In this document: positions 32,932-42,277 of the stretch, piece after piece
Numbering within the stretch: position 1 is the first letter of the stretch
Layout of the letters: the number at the start of each line of letters is the position of its first letter
Source: an uncultured Alteromonas sp.
GTDB lineage: Bacteria; Pseudomonadota; Gammaproteobacteria; Enterobacterales; Alteromonadaceae
Assembly (NCBI RefSeq): GCF_913058315.1
Contig: NZ_CAJXQY010000028.1
Coordinates: forward strand, 1 to 43,045
DNA length: 43,045 nt
Reading direction: 5' to 3'
The notes under the pieces: generated by a model
What the model saw: the letters and a program-made list of their open reading frames with translations, nothing else
Databases searched by the model: none
Told to the model about the DNA's origin: nothing
Translations under genes and position numbers: made by a program

Positions 32932-33557
32932 AAAAAATAAATAGCGAACAGCTCAAACAGCTTATCGAAGCGACAATATTTGTCTCGGACCAGCCGGTTT
33001 CGGTTGAGAAACTAAAAAATACTGTCCTGGCCGATTTCACCGTCAGCGATAAAGCGATACAATCAGCATTGAGCGCTTTGGAGCTGGATTATCGCCCACG
33101 CGGGATCCAACTGAAAGAAGTAGCCAGTGGCTACCGGTTTCAATCTCTGGATAGCCTCAGCCCGTGGCTGAGTCGTTTATGGCAGGAAAGCAGCCCTAAG
33201 TATTCCCGGGCGATGCTCGAAACACTGGCGCTAATTGCTTATCGACAGCCCATCACCCGCGGTGAGATTGAGCAAGTGCGTGGTGTGGCGGTAAGCAGTA
33301 ACATCATAAAAACGCTGACTGAGCGTGAGTGGATAAAAGTGATTGGCCATAAGGAAGTTCCTGGTCGGCCGGCACTGTATGCCACCACTAAACAGTTTTT
33401 AGATTATTTTTCGCTGAAGTCACTGAGTGACTTACCTAATGCCGAGGACTTTATGGCCTCCCTTGATGCCAGTCAGAATATCACTCATGTACTGCATGAG
33501 CAGACTGATACTCAGGCAGCAGGTGATAGCGACAACCAGAATGAGTCAATACACTAA
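32928..33557 (+). CDS. scpB: Segregation and condensation protein B
   Basis: A 209-residue double winged-helix protein that dimerises and binds ScpA. Family segments: [52 protein letters not shown] and [18 protein letters not shown]. The C-terminal 30 residues are acidic and Gln-rich and probably disordered. Coupled to scpA (ATGA) and to rluB (TAATG). Confidence 0.95.
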   Translation: MKKINSEQLKQLIEATIFVSDQPVSVEKLKNTVLADFTVSDKAIQSALSALELDYRPRGIQLKEVASGYRFQSLDSLSPWLSRLWQESSPKYSRAMLETLALIAYRQPITRGEIEQVRGVAVSSNIIKTLTEREWIKVIGHKEVPGRPALYATTKQFLDYFSLKSLSDLPNAEDFMASLDASQNITHVLHEQTDTQAAGDSDNQNESIH

Positions 33558-34426
33558 TGACAGAGAAATTACAGAAAGTACTCGCTAACCATGGCATTGG
33601 ATCGCGCCGTGAAATGGAACGCTGGATTGAACAAGGGCGTATATCCGTAAATGGCACGGTGGCGAAATTGGGTGACCGCGTTGATGCTGCTGCACAAATT
33701 CGGGTCGACGGCCATATCCTTTCGCGCAGCAATGAAGAGCCGGTTTGCCGGGTGCTGATGTACAACAAACCGGAAGGCGAGCTATGTACCAGGATTGATC
33801 CTGAAGGCCGCAGTACGGTGTTTGATCGTCTGCCTGCAATTAGTCAGGGTCGTTGGATTGCCGTAGGCCGGCTGGACATTAACACCAGCGGTTTGTTGCT
33901 GTTTACCAATGATGGTGAGCTGGCCAACCGCCTGATGCATCCGCGCTGTAAAGTAGAGCGTGAGTATGCAGTGCGCATTTTCGGTGACGTGTCGGCCAAA
34001 ACGCTGCAGATACTTAAAAAAGGTGTCACGCTGGAAGATGGTCTGGCTAAGTTTAATGCCATTAAGCCACGTCCTGCTACTGACGAAGAGAGCATGAATA
34101 ACTGGTTTAATGTTACCCTCGAAGAGGGCCGTAACCGGGAAGTGCGTCGTTTATGGGAGTCACAGGATTGCCAGGTGAGCCGTCTGATTCGGGTACGTTA
34201 CGGGCCGGTAGAGCTGCAAAAGCGTTTACCACAGGGTGCCTGGGTAGAGTTGCCACTAAGTGAAGTTAATGCATTACGTCATATCGTTCAGTTACCGGCA
34301 GAAAATGAAAGTATGGTTGATGAACGCCAGACGAAACTGGATCACGCCCGTCTGAGTCGTATGCGTCGTTCAGTGAAGAAACATAAAATCCGTAAAGAGC
34401 GGGTTCATCAACGTCGTCAGTTTTAA
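33557..34426 (+). CDS. rluB: 23S rRNA pseudouridine(2605) synthase RluB
   Basis: A 289-residue RsuA-family enzyme. The N-terminal S4 RNA-binding domain ([31 protein letters not shown]) is followed by the catalytic core with the nucleophilic Asp in [27 protein letters not shown], and by [13 protein letters not shown]. The basic C-terminal tail ([22 protein letters not shown]) is typical of RluB. The site U2605 is inferred from subgroup and from its place after scpAB, as in many Gammaproteobacteria. Confidence 0.93.
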   Translation: MTEKLQKVLANHGIGSRREMERWIEQGRISVNGTVAKLGDRVDAAAQIRVDGHILSRSNEEPVCRVLMYNKPEGELCTRIDPEGRSTVFDRLPAISQGRWIAVGRLDINTSGLLLFTNDGELANRLMHPRCKVEREYAVRIFGDVSAKTLQILKKGVTLEDGLAKFNAIKPRPATDEESMNNWFNVTLEEGRNREVRRLWESQDCQVSRLIRVRYGPVELQKRLPQGAWVELPLSEVNALRHIVQLPAENESMVDERQTKLDHARLSRMRRSVKKHKIRKERVHQRRQF

Positions 34427-34436
34427 TTCTCTTTGA

Positions 34437-34460
34437 AGACTCCTCCGGCGGGGGGAGTCT
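34437..34460. terminator. Hairpin between rluB and the convergent peroxidase gene
   Basis: AGACTCC (34437-34443) pairs with GGAGTCT (34454-34460) around a GC-rich loop. There is no T run on either strand, so it is at best a weak bidirectional terminator between two convergent genes. Confidence 0.4.
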
Positions 34461-34461
34461 G

Positions 34462-34947
34462 CTATTGTGCCAGTAACCTTTCTATCTCTTGATGCAGCGA
34501 TTCCGGGCTGGTCTGCGGACCAAAACGCCTTATCGATGCCCGGTCTTTACTGATCAGAAACTTAGTAAAATTCCATTTAATAGCTTTAGTACCAAACAGA
34601 CCCGGCGCCTGCGCTTTAAGGTATTGATATAATGGGCTCGCATCTGAGCCGTTCACTTCAATTTTTTTCATTACCGGAAAAGTGACGTTATAGTTCAGGC
34701 TACAAAAAGACTGGATACTGGCATCATCCCCCGGCTCCTGCTGGCCAAACTGGTTGCAGGGAAAAGCGATTATAGCCAGGCCCTTATCGTTGTACTGTTG
34801 GTGTAAGGCTTCTAAGCCCTCGTATTGTGGCGTGAAGCCGCATTTACTGGCCGTATTAACGATAAGCAATACCTTACCGTCGAATGTTTGCATGGCGATA
34901 TCATCGCCTTGTTTATCCTGAATAGTTAACGCGGAAAATTGCATCAT
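34462..34947 (-). CDS. Glutathione peroxidase family protein
   Basis: A 161-residue thioredoxin-fold peroxidase. The catalytic residues are Cys in NTASKCGFTPQY, Gln in FPCNQFGQQEPG and Trp in IKWNFTKFLI. As a Cys (not selenocysteine) form it most likely uses thioredoxin as reductant, and the FCSL cysteine after the Gln motif could be the resolving residue. The start ATG shares bases with the lipoprotein stop (TAATG), so the two are one operon. No signal peptide: cytosolic. Confidence 0.92.
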   Translation of the reverse strand: MMQFSALTIQDKQGDDIAMQTFDGKVLLIVNTASKCGFTPQYEGLEALHQQYNDKGLAIIAFPCNQFGQQEPGDDASIQSFCSLNYNVTFPVMKKIEVNGSDASPLYQYLKAQAPGLFGTKAIKWNFTKFLISKDRASIRRFGPQTSPESLHQEIERLLAQ

Positions 34948-35618
34948 TACATTGCCGAACTCTGGTAGTGAACTTTGGATGTCATCGTGTCCGGAATGTC
35001 GAGTTTAACTTCACGCCCTAAAATGATGTCGCCCGTCAGTTGTACGCTGGCGTCTATCAATAATGTAGGGGTTGAGTGGTTGTCGTTATTTTCCGGATCT
35101 TTATAAATAATATCACCTTTAATTACACTATTACCGGTAATACTGATGTCTCCATTGACGGTCTCAATGTTGTCGGAAAGTGTAAGGTCCGCAGCTTCGA
35201 TATCGCCATTAACGGTGATCAGGCTACCATCAACCTTTGCCCCGGAGCCAAGGGTAATATCGCCATTGACCGATTCTATACCGTCACCCGATACCAGTTT
35301 CTGACCGGCTTCAATGTCGCCATTGACGACGGTAATACCATCAATTTCACAAAAATCGCCAACCGTGACTCCGCCATTAACCGTAGTCAGTTCATCGGCT
35401 TTAACATTGGACCTTAGCGTAATGCCGCCATTGACGGTGGTAAGTGAACCTACCTGGCGATTTTCAGAGATATCAATGCTGCCGAATACACGGTTTACAC
35501 TGCCGTCATAATCGGAAGCGCTTTGACCACCGACGTTGATCACACAGCCAGAGAGCGCAGTGCCAATGACAAAACACAGGGGCGCAAGGCGGGAAATGTT
35601 AAGTAAGCGATTTTTCAT
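34947..35618 (-). CDS. Lipoprotein built of six VNG[GD] beta-repeats
   Basis: A 223-residue lipoprotein with lipobox LSGC (Cys25). After a short linker come six copies of a 16-20-residue unit centred on [T/S]VNG[G/D][I/V] (LTTVNGGI, LTTVNGGV, ITVVNGDI, IESVNGDI, LITVNGDI, IETVNGDI) between about residues 58 and 165, each with alternating hydrophobic residues, as in a beta-helix or bactofilin-like scaffold. It resembles DUF4097-type repeat proteins. A final segment (LTGDIILGREVKLDIPD) may cap the helix. Its function is unknown. It is translated just ahead of the glutathione peroxidase. Confidence 0.85.
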   Translation of the reverse strand: MKNRLLNISRLAPLCFVIGTALSGCVINVGGQSASDYDGSVNRVFGSIDISENRQVGSLTTVNGGITLRSNVKADELTTVNGGVTVGDFCEIDGITVVNGDIEAGQKLVSGDGIESVNGDITLGSGAKVDGSLITVNGDIEAADLTLSDNIETVNGDISITGNSVIKGDIIYKDPENNDNHSTPTLLIDASVQLTGDIILGREVKLDIPDTMTSKVHYQSSAM

Positions 35619-35754
35619 AATACTTCAGAGCATATTAGGTTAAACACGCAATAACCTTAGCATGGGGGCTGAAAAGCTCGTACTTTAAAATAATTTCAAA
35701 ATATGTCTGACGCCAACAGGGCATTGGTAATGCAAGGGTAATTGTATCAAGATT

Positions 35755-35786
35755 AAAAAAGCAGGCGGGACCGCGGATGGCCTGCC
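35755..35786 (-). terminator. Rho-independent terminator of bamE
   Basis: On the minus strand GCAGGC and GCCTGC (35785-35780 with 35766-35761) form a stem with a GC-rich loop, followed by six T (35760-35755). It lies about 36 bases after the bamE stop. Confidence 0.7.
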
Positions 35787-35821
35787 GGTTCAACTCTGGC
35801 AAGCCATAATCAAAGAGAGGC

Positions 35822-36178
35822 TTATTGCTCGAGAGGGGTGTTAAAGTCCTCAGACAGTTCGAAATCGCTGTCTACGGTTTCTACGCGATCATCAATAAAC
35901 GTAATGACCAGACTTTTTTCAAAATCTTCACCGCGTTTTTCCATGCCACGCTTCATTTCGTAGTAGTAATACCAGGTATCTTTATCGAAGGCATCTTTAA
36001 GTATCGGACGGCCAAGAACAAATTCTACCTGTTCCTTTGTCATTCCAATACGCAGTTTTTTTACGTCCTGCTCGTCCAAAAAGTTACCTTGAGGAATATC
36101 TATCCGGTAAATCCAGTTAGAGCACGCAGTTGATAAAAAAGTAAGTGAAAGCACAACAATCAGGTGAGACAGCTTCAT
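35822..36178 (-). CDS. bamE: Outer-membrane assembly lipoprotein BamE (SmpA/OmlA)
   Basis: A 118-residue lipoprotein of the BAM complex, which inserts beta-barrel proteins into the outer membrane. Signal and lipobox STAC (Cys19); IPQGNFLDEQDVKKLRIGMTKEQVEFVLGRPIL is the BamE hallmark, followed by DTWYYYYEMKRG. The length matches E. coli BamE (113). ATG 36178 begins the signal peptide; a longer in-frame start at 36286 has none. No clear Shine-Dalgarno is seen. TG-TAATAA a few bases upstream suggests its own promoter with a short leader. It follows recN as in E. coli. Confidence 0.93.
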   Translation of the reverse strand: MKLSHLIVVLSLTFLSTACSNWIYRIDIPQGNFLDEQDVKKLRIGMTKEQVEFVLGRPILKDAFDKDTWYYYYEMKRGMEKRGEDFEKSLVITFIDDRVETVDSDFELSEDFNTPLEQ

Positions 36179-36334
36179 TAACAGATAAATCCAATTATTA
36201 CAGTAAGTATTCGTTATTATTTGGTCTGCATGCCAGGCTGTTACACGCGTGGGATAGTCATTGCAGACGCTATGGGTGCCGAGCATGCTAATCGCTCAAC
36301 ACCGGCACGTCAACTTTGACCAATGAATTGCAAT

Positions 36335-38020
36335 TTAGTTCGCCAAAGCATTATCAAGTAATTCTTTGGCATTAGCCAGCGCATTGGGCGTAATTTTGTC
36401 GCCCGCCAGTAGCCGCGCCAGCTCATCAATTCTGGCTTGTTCCGTAAGTGCCAGAATATGTGTTTGCGTTTCGCTGTTTTCGGTTGTTTTGGTCACAAAT
36501 AGCTGATTATGCGCCTGTGCCGCCACCTGAGGTAAGTGAGTCACACACATAACCTGATTTTCTTTACCCAATCGACGTAACAACTGCCCCACAATTGAAG
36601 CGGTTGGGCCACTTATACCGGTATCCACTTCGTCAAAAATCATGGTGGGTGTCAAACTCGTATCCCGGCTAATCACCTGTAATGCCAGTCCAATTCTGGA
36701 TAATTCACCTCCAGATACCACCTTATCCAGTCGATCATGCGCTTGCCCCGGGTTGGTAGACACTTTAATAACTACCGTATCCATCCCCAGTGCGGTAGGC
36801 CGTGACTGAGCGCAGTGAGTCACGTCAATGCAAAATTCCGCGTGAGGCATATTGAGTGTGCGCACCTGGGTTTGCACCATCGCGGCCAGCTTCTCAGCCG
36901 CGCTGCTGCGGCTTTGCGACAGCTTTTCACTGGCAGTCAGATAGGCCGCATGACTACTATCGAGTTCTTCCTGCAATGCCGACAGTCTTTCGGTATCTGC
37001 ACTCAGGCCAGCCAGTTCTTCAGACAACTGCTGATGATGTTGATACAGTGATTCGGGCATTACCTGATGTTTTCTGGCCAGCTCCAGCGCCTGAGCAAAG
37101 CGTTTTTCAACCTGTTGTAAACGCATTGGATCGATTTCCAGTTGATCACAATAACTACGCAGTTCATTGGCCGACTCTTCCACCTGAATTGCCGCTTCGT
37201 TAAGCAATGCCACAATCGGGGATAATGCCGGATCGTGATCTTCCAGGTGACTGAGCTTATCAATGCTGGTTTGAATGGCTGACAGCGCATTGAACTCATC
37301 GGCTTCATATAAATGATAAAAACTTTTTTGTGCCTCTTCGAGTAATGTCTGACCATTACTTAAGCGTTTATGTTCGGCTTCCAGTTCGCTGAATTCCTCT
37401 TCAGCCAGAGCAAATTCGTCCAGTTCAGCAACCTGATAACTCAACAGTTGTTCTCTGTCTGCGCGTTGCTGGGCGGCTTGTTCCAGGGCGCTAAGTTCTT
37501 TGGCCAGTTGCTGCCACTGCTTATAACTGGCAGCTGTGGCGTTTAGCAGTGGCCCGTGTTCAGCAAAATCATCCAGCAGTTTTCTCTGCACGTCGTCTTT
37601 TAATAGTTGCAGGTGGGTATTCTGGCCGTGAATTGCCAATAAATACTGACCCAGTTGCTTTAGTTGCTGCAACGCCACGGGCACGCCATTAATAAACGCT
37701 TTTGAGCGCCCTTCCTTAGAGATCAGGCGGCGAATAAAGCAAGTGTTGGGATCATCATCGAGTACGACGTCATTTTCATCCAGCCAGGCTCTTGCCAGCG
37801 GCGCATCAAGCAACGAGAAATAGGCAATAATTTCTGCTTTATCGGCGCCTTTTCTCACCGCCGACGCATCGGCGCGCTCACCAAGGCACAAGCTCAGTGC
37901 ATCGATTGCAATAGATTTACCTGCACCGGTTTCACCGGTCACCGCAGTCATGCCGGACTCAAAGGCAATATTTATTTCTTTAACGACAGCAAAGTTTTTA
38001 ACCGATAAATGCGATAACAT
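36335..38020 (-). CDS. recN: DNA repair protein RecN
   Basis: A 561-residue SMC-like ATPase acting in double-strand break repair. Walker A GETGAGKS is at residues 29-36; signature VVSGGELSRIGLALQVI and Walker B MIFDEVDTGISG are near the C terminus. Between them two coiled-coil arms (about 160-370) are rich in Q, E, L and A. Two LexA-type boxes lie immediately upstream, in line with SOS control of recN in E. coli. Confidence 0.97.
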   Translation of the reverse strand: MLSHLSVKNFAVVKEINIAFESGMTAVTGETGAGKSIAIDALSLCLGERADASAVRKGADKAEIIAYFSLLDAPLARAWLDENDVVLDDDPNTCFIRRLISKEGRSKAFINGVPVALQQLKQLGQYLLAIHGQNTHLQLLKDDVQRKLLDDFAEHGPLLNATAASYKQWQQLAKELSALEQAAQQRADREQLLSYQVAELDEFALAEEEFSELEAEHKRLSNGQTLLEEAQKSFYHLYEADEFNALSAIQTSIDKLSHLEDHDPALSPIVALLNEAAIQVEESANELRSYCDQLEIDPMRLQQVEKRFAQALELARKHQVMPESLYQHHQQLSEELAGLSADTERLSALQEELDSSHAAYLTASEKLSQSRSSAAEKLAAMVQTQVRTLNMPHAEFCIDVTHCAQSRPTALGMDTVVIKVSTNPGQAHDRLDKVVSGGELSRIGLALQVISRDTSLTPTMIFDEVDTGISGPTASIVGQLLRRLGKENQVMCVTHLPQVAAQAHNQLFVTKTTENSETQTHILALTEQARIDELARLLAGDKITPNALANAKELLDNALAN

Positions 38021-38038
38021 AAATGCCTCACAGTTTGA

Positions 38039-38073
38039 CTAGATGAATATACAGTACGTGTAAATATATACAG
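38039..38073 (-). promoter_or_regulatory. Two LexA (SOS) box-like sites before recN
   Basis: On the minus strand, box 1 (38073-38058) reads CTGTATATATTTACAC and box 2 (38054-38039) reads CTGTATATTCATCTAG. The consensus is CTG-N10-CAG. Both have a perfect CTGTATAT half and an imperfect second half (CAC, TAG). They are 19 bp apart, centre to centre, and end about 20 bp before the recN start. Tandem LexA sites are also found at E. coli recN. Confidence 0.75.
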
Positions 38074-38080
38074 TATTTTG

Positions 38081-38386
38081 GGTGAGTTAAATCCCGTTGG
38101 TCGAATTTCCCGGAGATATCTACGCAAGGCTATGATAAACCTAAAAAAATATATTTTTCCAGGAGACTTGCAGTATCAACTGACTCTGACACTTTATATA
38201 GCCCGTAGCCGCCTGTATATAGTTAATACCTTTTGCCGGAAATTACTCTTCAGGTTATTGAAATCGTGTAACTAAATATTTTTCACGTATGCAAATTCAA
38301 ACCTTCTTAATGAATCACACATAGCAACTTTGCAAATCTGGCGTATAGTTTACTTTTTATCCTAATCGCGTTGTTGAATGTAGATT
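38081..38386. other. Intergenic region between recN and the giant PAS gene
   Basis: About 300 AT-rich bases. It must contain the promoter for the gene at 38387; TTTGCA and TATAGT are present near 38330-38349 but too close together to pair. No RNA gene or strong hairpin is seen. A 65-codon open frame (38078-38275) lacks a ribosome binding site. Confidence 0.4.
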
Positions 38387-41300
38387 ATGAGTGCCTGTTG
38401 CCAGAGAAATTATCTTCAAAACAAGGGATTGTTATTGCTTAGTGCTGTGGCACCCAATGTTTATGCTTTCCCGTCTTCCCTCCAGTCCCTGTCGCCGGAC
38501 CAGTTTAATCTCATAGTGTATGCCGGTGTTGCAGGTGCCGGGTTCCTGTTACTGATGATTTTATTCGGTGCATTCAAGCGAAGCAGGCTCACTAAGCAGC
38601 TCAGCAAAGCTAATGCGCTGCTAACCGTTCAACAGGAGCGGTTGAATGCCGTCAGCGTTGGCGTCATCCTGGTTGATGAGAATCTGGCTGTCTGCTACGC
38701 AAACCGCACTGGTGCCTACCTGTTGGGACAGAATGCCGACACCGTTAAAGGCAAGGGACTGGCCGAATTGCTGCCAGTTGACGCACAACAATTACTCAAC
38801 CAGGCCAGTGGTGCCAGCCGCGAGTTATCAATGCAGTGTGTACTTGGTCAGCGCGACAGGGCATACCGCTTACGTATTAATCCGGCGCTGAGTCAGGCAG
38901 CAGATGCTCACATGATGGTTATTGTTGAAGATGTGCAGGATTATCAGCAACAGCTGGATGACTCAGCAGCCATGCTCGAGCATATGGGCAGCCTGTTTGA
39001 CGGGCAAAAAGTTGGCCTGGCTGAAATCGACCTTTCGGCCCAGCAACTGACCCTCAATGAAAGTTTAGTTACCTGGCTCGGCACTCAGCACAGCGACCTG
39101 TCGGTAGCCGACTTTATCCAACGGGTAGTCGATCGCGATCAGCAAATGCTGACCGATGCTTTTGAGCGTCTTGCGAGTGGTGAAATACTGGCGGCCGATA
39201 CGTCCTTGGTGGCGGCTGATAATAGCATCATACCGGTCACCCTGTGTGGGTCGCTTGCCGAGCATACCAGTGAATCAGGTTCTCCTATCGGGCATATTTC
39301 GGTGGTCGACTGCAGGGAAATAACCCACACCAAAGCGGAGCGTGATGTGGCAATCCAGCGCTTCAGCGCATTGCTCGCCAGTTCCACTCAGCCGCTCTAT
39401 CTACTGGATGGAGAAGGGAAGTTTGTTGACGCTAACCGGGCCTTCCTGAGCTTATTTAACACCGATCTAATGTACATTAAAGGGAAGCCATTAAACGACC
39501 TTAAGCAGTTTGATGAGGCGTTCAAAACGCTCCATCAGAGCCGTGACAGAATAACCACCAGGCGCCAGATGATTGCGGTTAAGCGGGAACATGGTTTATC
39601 CCTTTCTCTGAATGTTATTTTGCAGGCGCTGGCCGGCGAGTCAGGCGGGGTTATGGGTATCATCGAAGACCATACTGAAGTGGAGTCTTTAACCCATGAG
39701 GTGGCTCAGGCCAAAGACCGCTTAAGTATGTTTACCGACCATTCGCCAATGGGCATCGCAGTGTTTAATCGTGAAGGTGAAATTAAGGAAGTTAACCAAA
39801 CCCTTTGCCGACAACTGGATATGAATAGTCAGGACTTGTTATCACACTCCTTTTACCAGTTGTTTACGGATAAAGCGGAAACCGACAAACTTACGCTGCG
39901 ACTTGACCGTCATGATCAGGCAAGGGAATTTCCGGCGCGGCTCAAAAGTGGCACTAACAAAACCCTGTCGACGACCTTGCATGCCAACAAAATTAGCGAG
40001 ATCCCAGAAGAGTATGTGTGCTGGATTGGCAGCCGTGAAGAGCAGGATTATCTGAACAGTCGCTTTGATCGCCTGGTGAAATACGCCAGTGTGCCGGTGG
40101 CGCTGTTAACCAACGAGGGTTTTACCCAGTTTAATTCTGCTGCCTGTGCTTTCTTTGGCATTCAGGATGAAGAAGAGATGCTGGGGCTGCAGTTAACAGC
40201 CCCTGAACTACACGGTGCTGCGGCAAATACCGAGACGCTCGCACAAAAGCTGGATATCGTTGGCAGCCGGGGTCAGGTGGTTACCCTAAGCTGGCAACAC
40301 CAGTACCAGCAGCGAACGCTGCCCTGCGAACTGACGCTCATTCCCATTTTAAGGGACGCCAAACTACAGGGTATTATTTGTGTCTGGATAGATTTGCGTG
40401 CCATTGAACAAGCCAAAGTGGCGCGGACGGAGGCGGTTAAACTTCGCGAAGCGGCCGAACTTGAAGTTGAAGAAAAACAACAACAACTGGCCAGCAGTCA
40501 GCATCAGTTAGCACAACAACAGGAAGCGCTGGCTGAAACCGAACAAACCCTGGCTCAGGCCGAGCTGAAATTACAGGATGCAGAAGTTACCCTGTCGGAG
40601 AAAATAGAAACTATCTCTGAGCTACAACAGGCGCATAAGGATATCAGTGAACACCTGGCCAGCCTGAAGTCTGACTACACACAAAACCGCGAACTCCTGG
40701 AAGAAAGCCAACAGGCAAACGCGGCGCTTGAAGCGCAACTTGAACGCTCCAGCATGAAAGTGGGCAGTCTGGAAAAACAACGCAATCAGATCGCCGATGC
40801 CCTGCAATACAGTGAACGTAAATACCGTGAGGCGCAGGATCAACTCGAACAAAGCCAACAGGAAACACAGCGACTGGAACAACAGCAGGCTGAGCAACAA
40901 TCAGCGGTTGAAAATTACGTAGCGGAAATAGCCGGTTTACAGGCGTCTATTGAAAATAAAGATAAGCAAATTGGCGACGTGAGCGGCCAGATTGCCGCTT
41001 TACAGTCACAGTTAAACAGTTCCAGTGAAGCGTCAGAGAAGCTGCGCGAGCAACTGGTAAATCAACGCAAGGCCAGCGAGCAGGCAGAAGTGGAGCGCCG
41101 AGAGCTGGCTATGGCGTATCAGAAAATGCAGGCCGAAGCCGAAGGAAAAGCGCGTCATATCGATCACTTGCAGCATGAAATGCAGATGCTTGAAACGATG
41201 TCTACTCAGCAGAAGGGTGATATGCAGGCCCACGCAGAGCAACTGGCCAAAGAGCTGGAAGCCAAGCAGTCGCAGTTGCAGTCAACGCAAACGGCACTGG

Positions 41301-42277
41301 CAGAAATAAAGCAACAGGCAGAACAGGATAAGCAGGAAAAGGCCGCGCAGCAGGAACGTCTGGCGCAACTGCAGAATGATTTGGCCGATATTGAAAGCCG
41401 CACGGTTGAGCAACAGTCGAAAGTTGCCGAAGCAGATGCGCAGCGCAAGGCTGAGCATGAAGCGCTGCAGCAGGCACTGCAGGCCAAACAGGCGGAGTTA
41501 CAACAAACAGAGCAGATCCTGTCTGAGGCCAAGCAACAAACTGAAGCTGAAAAACAGGAAAAAGCCCGTCAACAGGCTATCTTCGCCAAGCTCCAGGAAG
41601 AGCTCGGTGAAATGCAGTACAAATCCAGTCAGCAACAGCAAGCCATACAGCAAAGCGAGCAAAAATGGCAGGCTGAACAGGAAACACTGGCTAAGGAACT
41701 GGCTGCTAAACAAGCAAAGCTTGCCGCAGCCGAAGCGGAACTGGACAACCGCCAGAAGCAGATGGAAGCAGAAAAACTGGAACGTGAGTCACAGCAGAGC
41801 AAGCTGGAACAATTGCAGTCGGAAATGGCCGACGTGGCGCAGCGAGCCGCCAAGCAGAAAGAAATGATGCTTGGCAGTGACGAACAGTGGCGTAAGCATC
41901 ACGAGGAAATCGAAGCTCAGAAGCAACAGTTACAGCAAGCGCTGGAGGAAGCTCAAAGTCAGAATTCAGCAATGCAGAACAAACTGCACTCAAGTATGAG
42001 CGAGCTGGCTGATGCTGAAGAGAAAGTAACGCTGACACAAAGCGAAGAGCAAAAACTGCAGGAAGAGCTGAATCGCTCCAAAGAACAGGCGCAGGCATTA
42101 GAAGCACGGCTGGCGCAACAGGAAGAGCAGGAAGCAAGACTTCGGGCTCAGGTTGAACAGCAGCAGTCTTCACTGAAGTCCAGTCAGAACAGTATTGAGC
42201 AACTCGAACAGCAACAGCAGCAGCTCACCGAGCAACTGGAGGCCGTGCAGCGCGAATACGCCGCCTCGCAGCAATAG
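38387..42277 (+). CDS. Giant multi-PAS coiled-coil membrane protein, amber-truncated
   Basis: 1296 codons are open before TAG. Order: possible signal-like stretch (14-28), TM helix (about 41-62), about five PAS-like domains (near 80-190, 205-305, 320-440, 450-560, 565-680; e.g. GVILVDENLAVCYANRTGAYLL, PLYLLDGEGKFVDANRAFLSLF, GIAVFNREGEIKEVNQTLCRQL), then about 600 residues of Gln/Glu/Leu-rich coiled coil. No kinase, GGDEF or methyl-accepting motif is seen. The frame continues past the TAG without a break to 42886 with the same coiled coil, so the intact protein would have 1499 residues. The start ATG lacks a clear Shine-Dalgarno sequence. The role may be a membrane-tethered signalling scaffold (inference). 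Confidence 0.85.
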   Translation: MSACCQRNYLQNKGLLLLSAVAPNVYAFPSSLQSLSPDQFNLIVYAGVAGAGFLLLMILFGAFKRSRLTKQLSKANALLTVQQERLNAVSVGVILVDENLAVCYANRTGAYLLGQNADTVKGKGLAELLPVDAQQLLNQASGASRELSMQCVLGQRDRAYRLRINPALSQAADAHMMVIVEDVQDYQQQLDDSAAMLEHMGSLFDGQKVGLAEIDLSAQQLTLNESLVTWLGTQHSDLSVADFIQRVVDRDQQMLTDAFERLASGEILAADTSLVAADNSIIPVTLCGSLAEHTSESGSPIGHISVVDCREITHTKAERDVAIQRFSALLASSTQPLYLLDGEGKFVDANRAFLSLFNTDLMYIKGKPLNDLKQFDEAFKTLHQSRDRITTRRQMIAVKREHGLSLSLNVILQALAGESGGVMGIIEDHTEVESLTHEVAQAKDRLSMFTDHSPMGIAVFNREGEIKEVNQTLCRQLDMNSQDLLSHSFYQLFTDKAETDKLTLRLDRHDQAREFPARLKSGTNKTLSTTLHANKISEIPEEYVCWIGSREEQDYLNSRFDRLVKYASVPVALLTNEGFTQFNSAACAFFGIQDEEEMLGLQLTAPELHGAAANTETLAQKLDIVGSRGQVVTLSWQHQYQQRTLPCELTLIPILRDAKLQGIICVWIDLRAIEQAKVARTEAVKLREAAELEVEEKQQQLASSQHQLAQQQEALAETEQTLAQAELKLQDAEVTLSEKIETISELQQAHKDISEHLASLKSDYTQNRELLEESQQANAALEAQLERSSMKVGSLEKQRNQIADALQYSERKYREAQDQLEQSQQETQRLEQQQAEQQSAVENYVAEIAGLQASIENKDKQIGDVSGQIAALQSQLNSSSEASEKLREQLVNQRKASEQAEVERRELAMAYQKMQAEAEGKARHIDHLQHEMQMLETMSTQQKGDMQAHAEQLAKELEAKQSQLQSTQTALAEIKQQAEQDKQEKAAQQERLAQLQNDLADIESRTVEQQSKVAEADAQRKAEHEALQQALQAKQAELQQTEQILSEAKQQTEAEKQEKARQQAIFAKLQEELGEMQYKSSQQQQAIQQSEQKWQAEQETLAKELAAKQAKLAAAEAELDNRQKQMEAEKLERESQQSKLEQLQSEMADVAQRAAKQKEMMLGSDEQWRKHHEEIEAQKQQLQQALEEAQSQNSAMQNKLHSSMSELADAEEKVTLTQSEEQKLQEELNRSKEQAQALEARLAQQEEQEARLRAQVEQQQSSLKSSQNSIEQLEQQQQQLTEQLEAVQREYAASQQ

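Noticed and set aside
38078..38275. 65-codon open frame between recN and the giant gene
   Set aside because: No ribosome binding site, begins on the edge of the LexA boxes, AT-rich with no recognisable domain; likely chance.
41376..41867. 163-codon forward frame inside the coiled-coil region
   Set aside because: Produced by repetitive Gln/Glu/Leu codons read in another frame; the long frame is continuous here.
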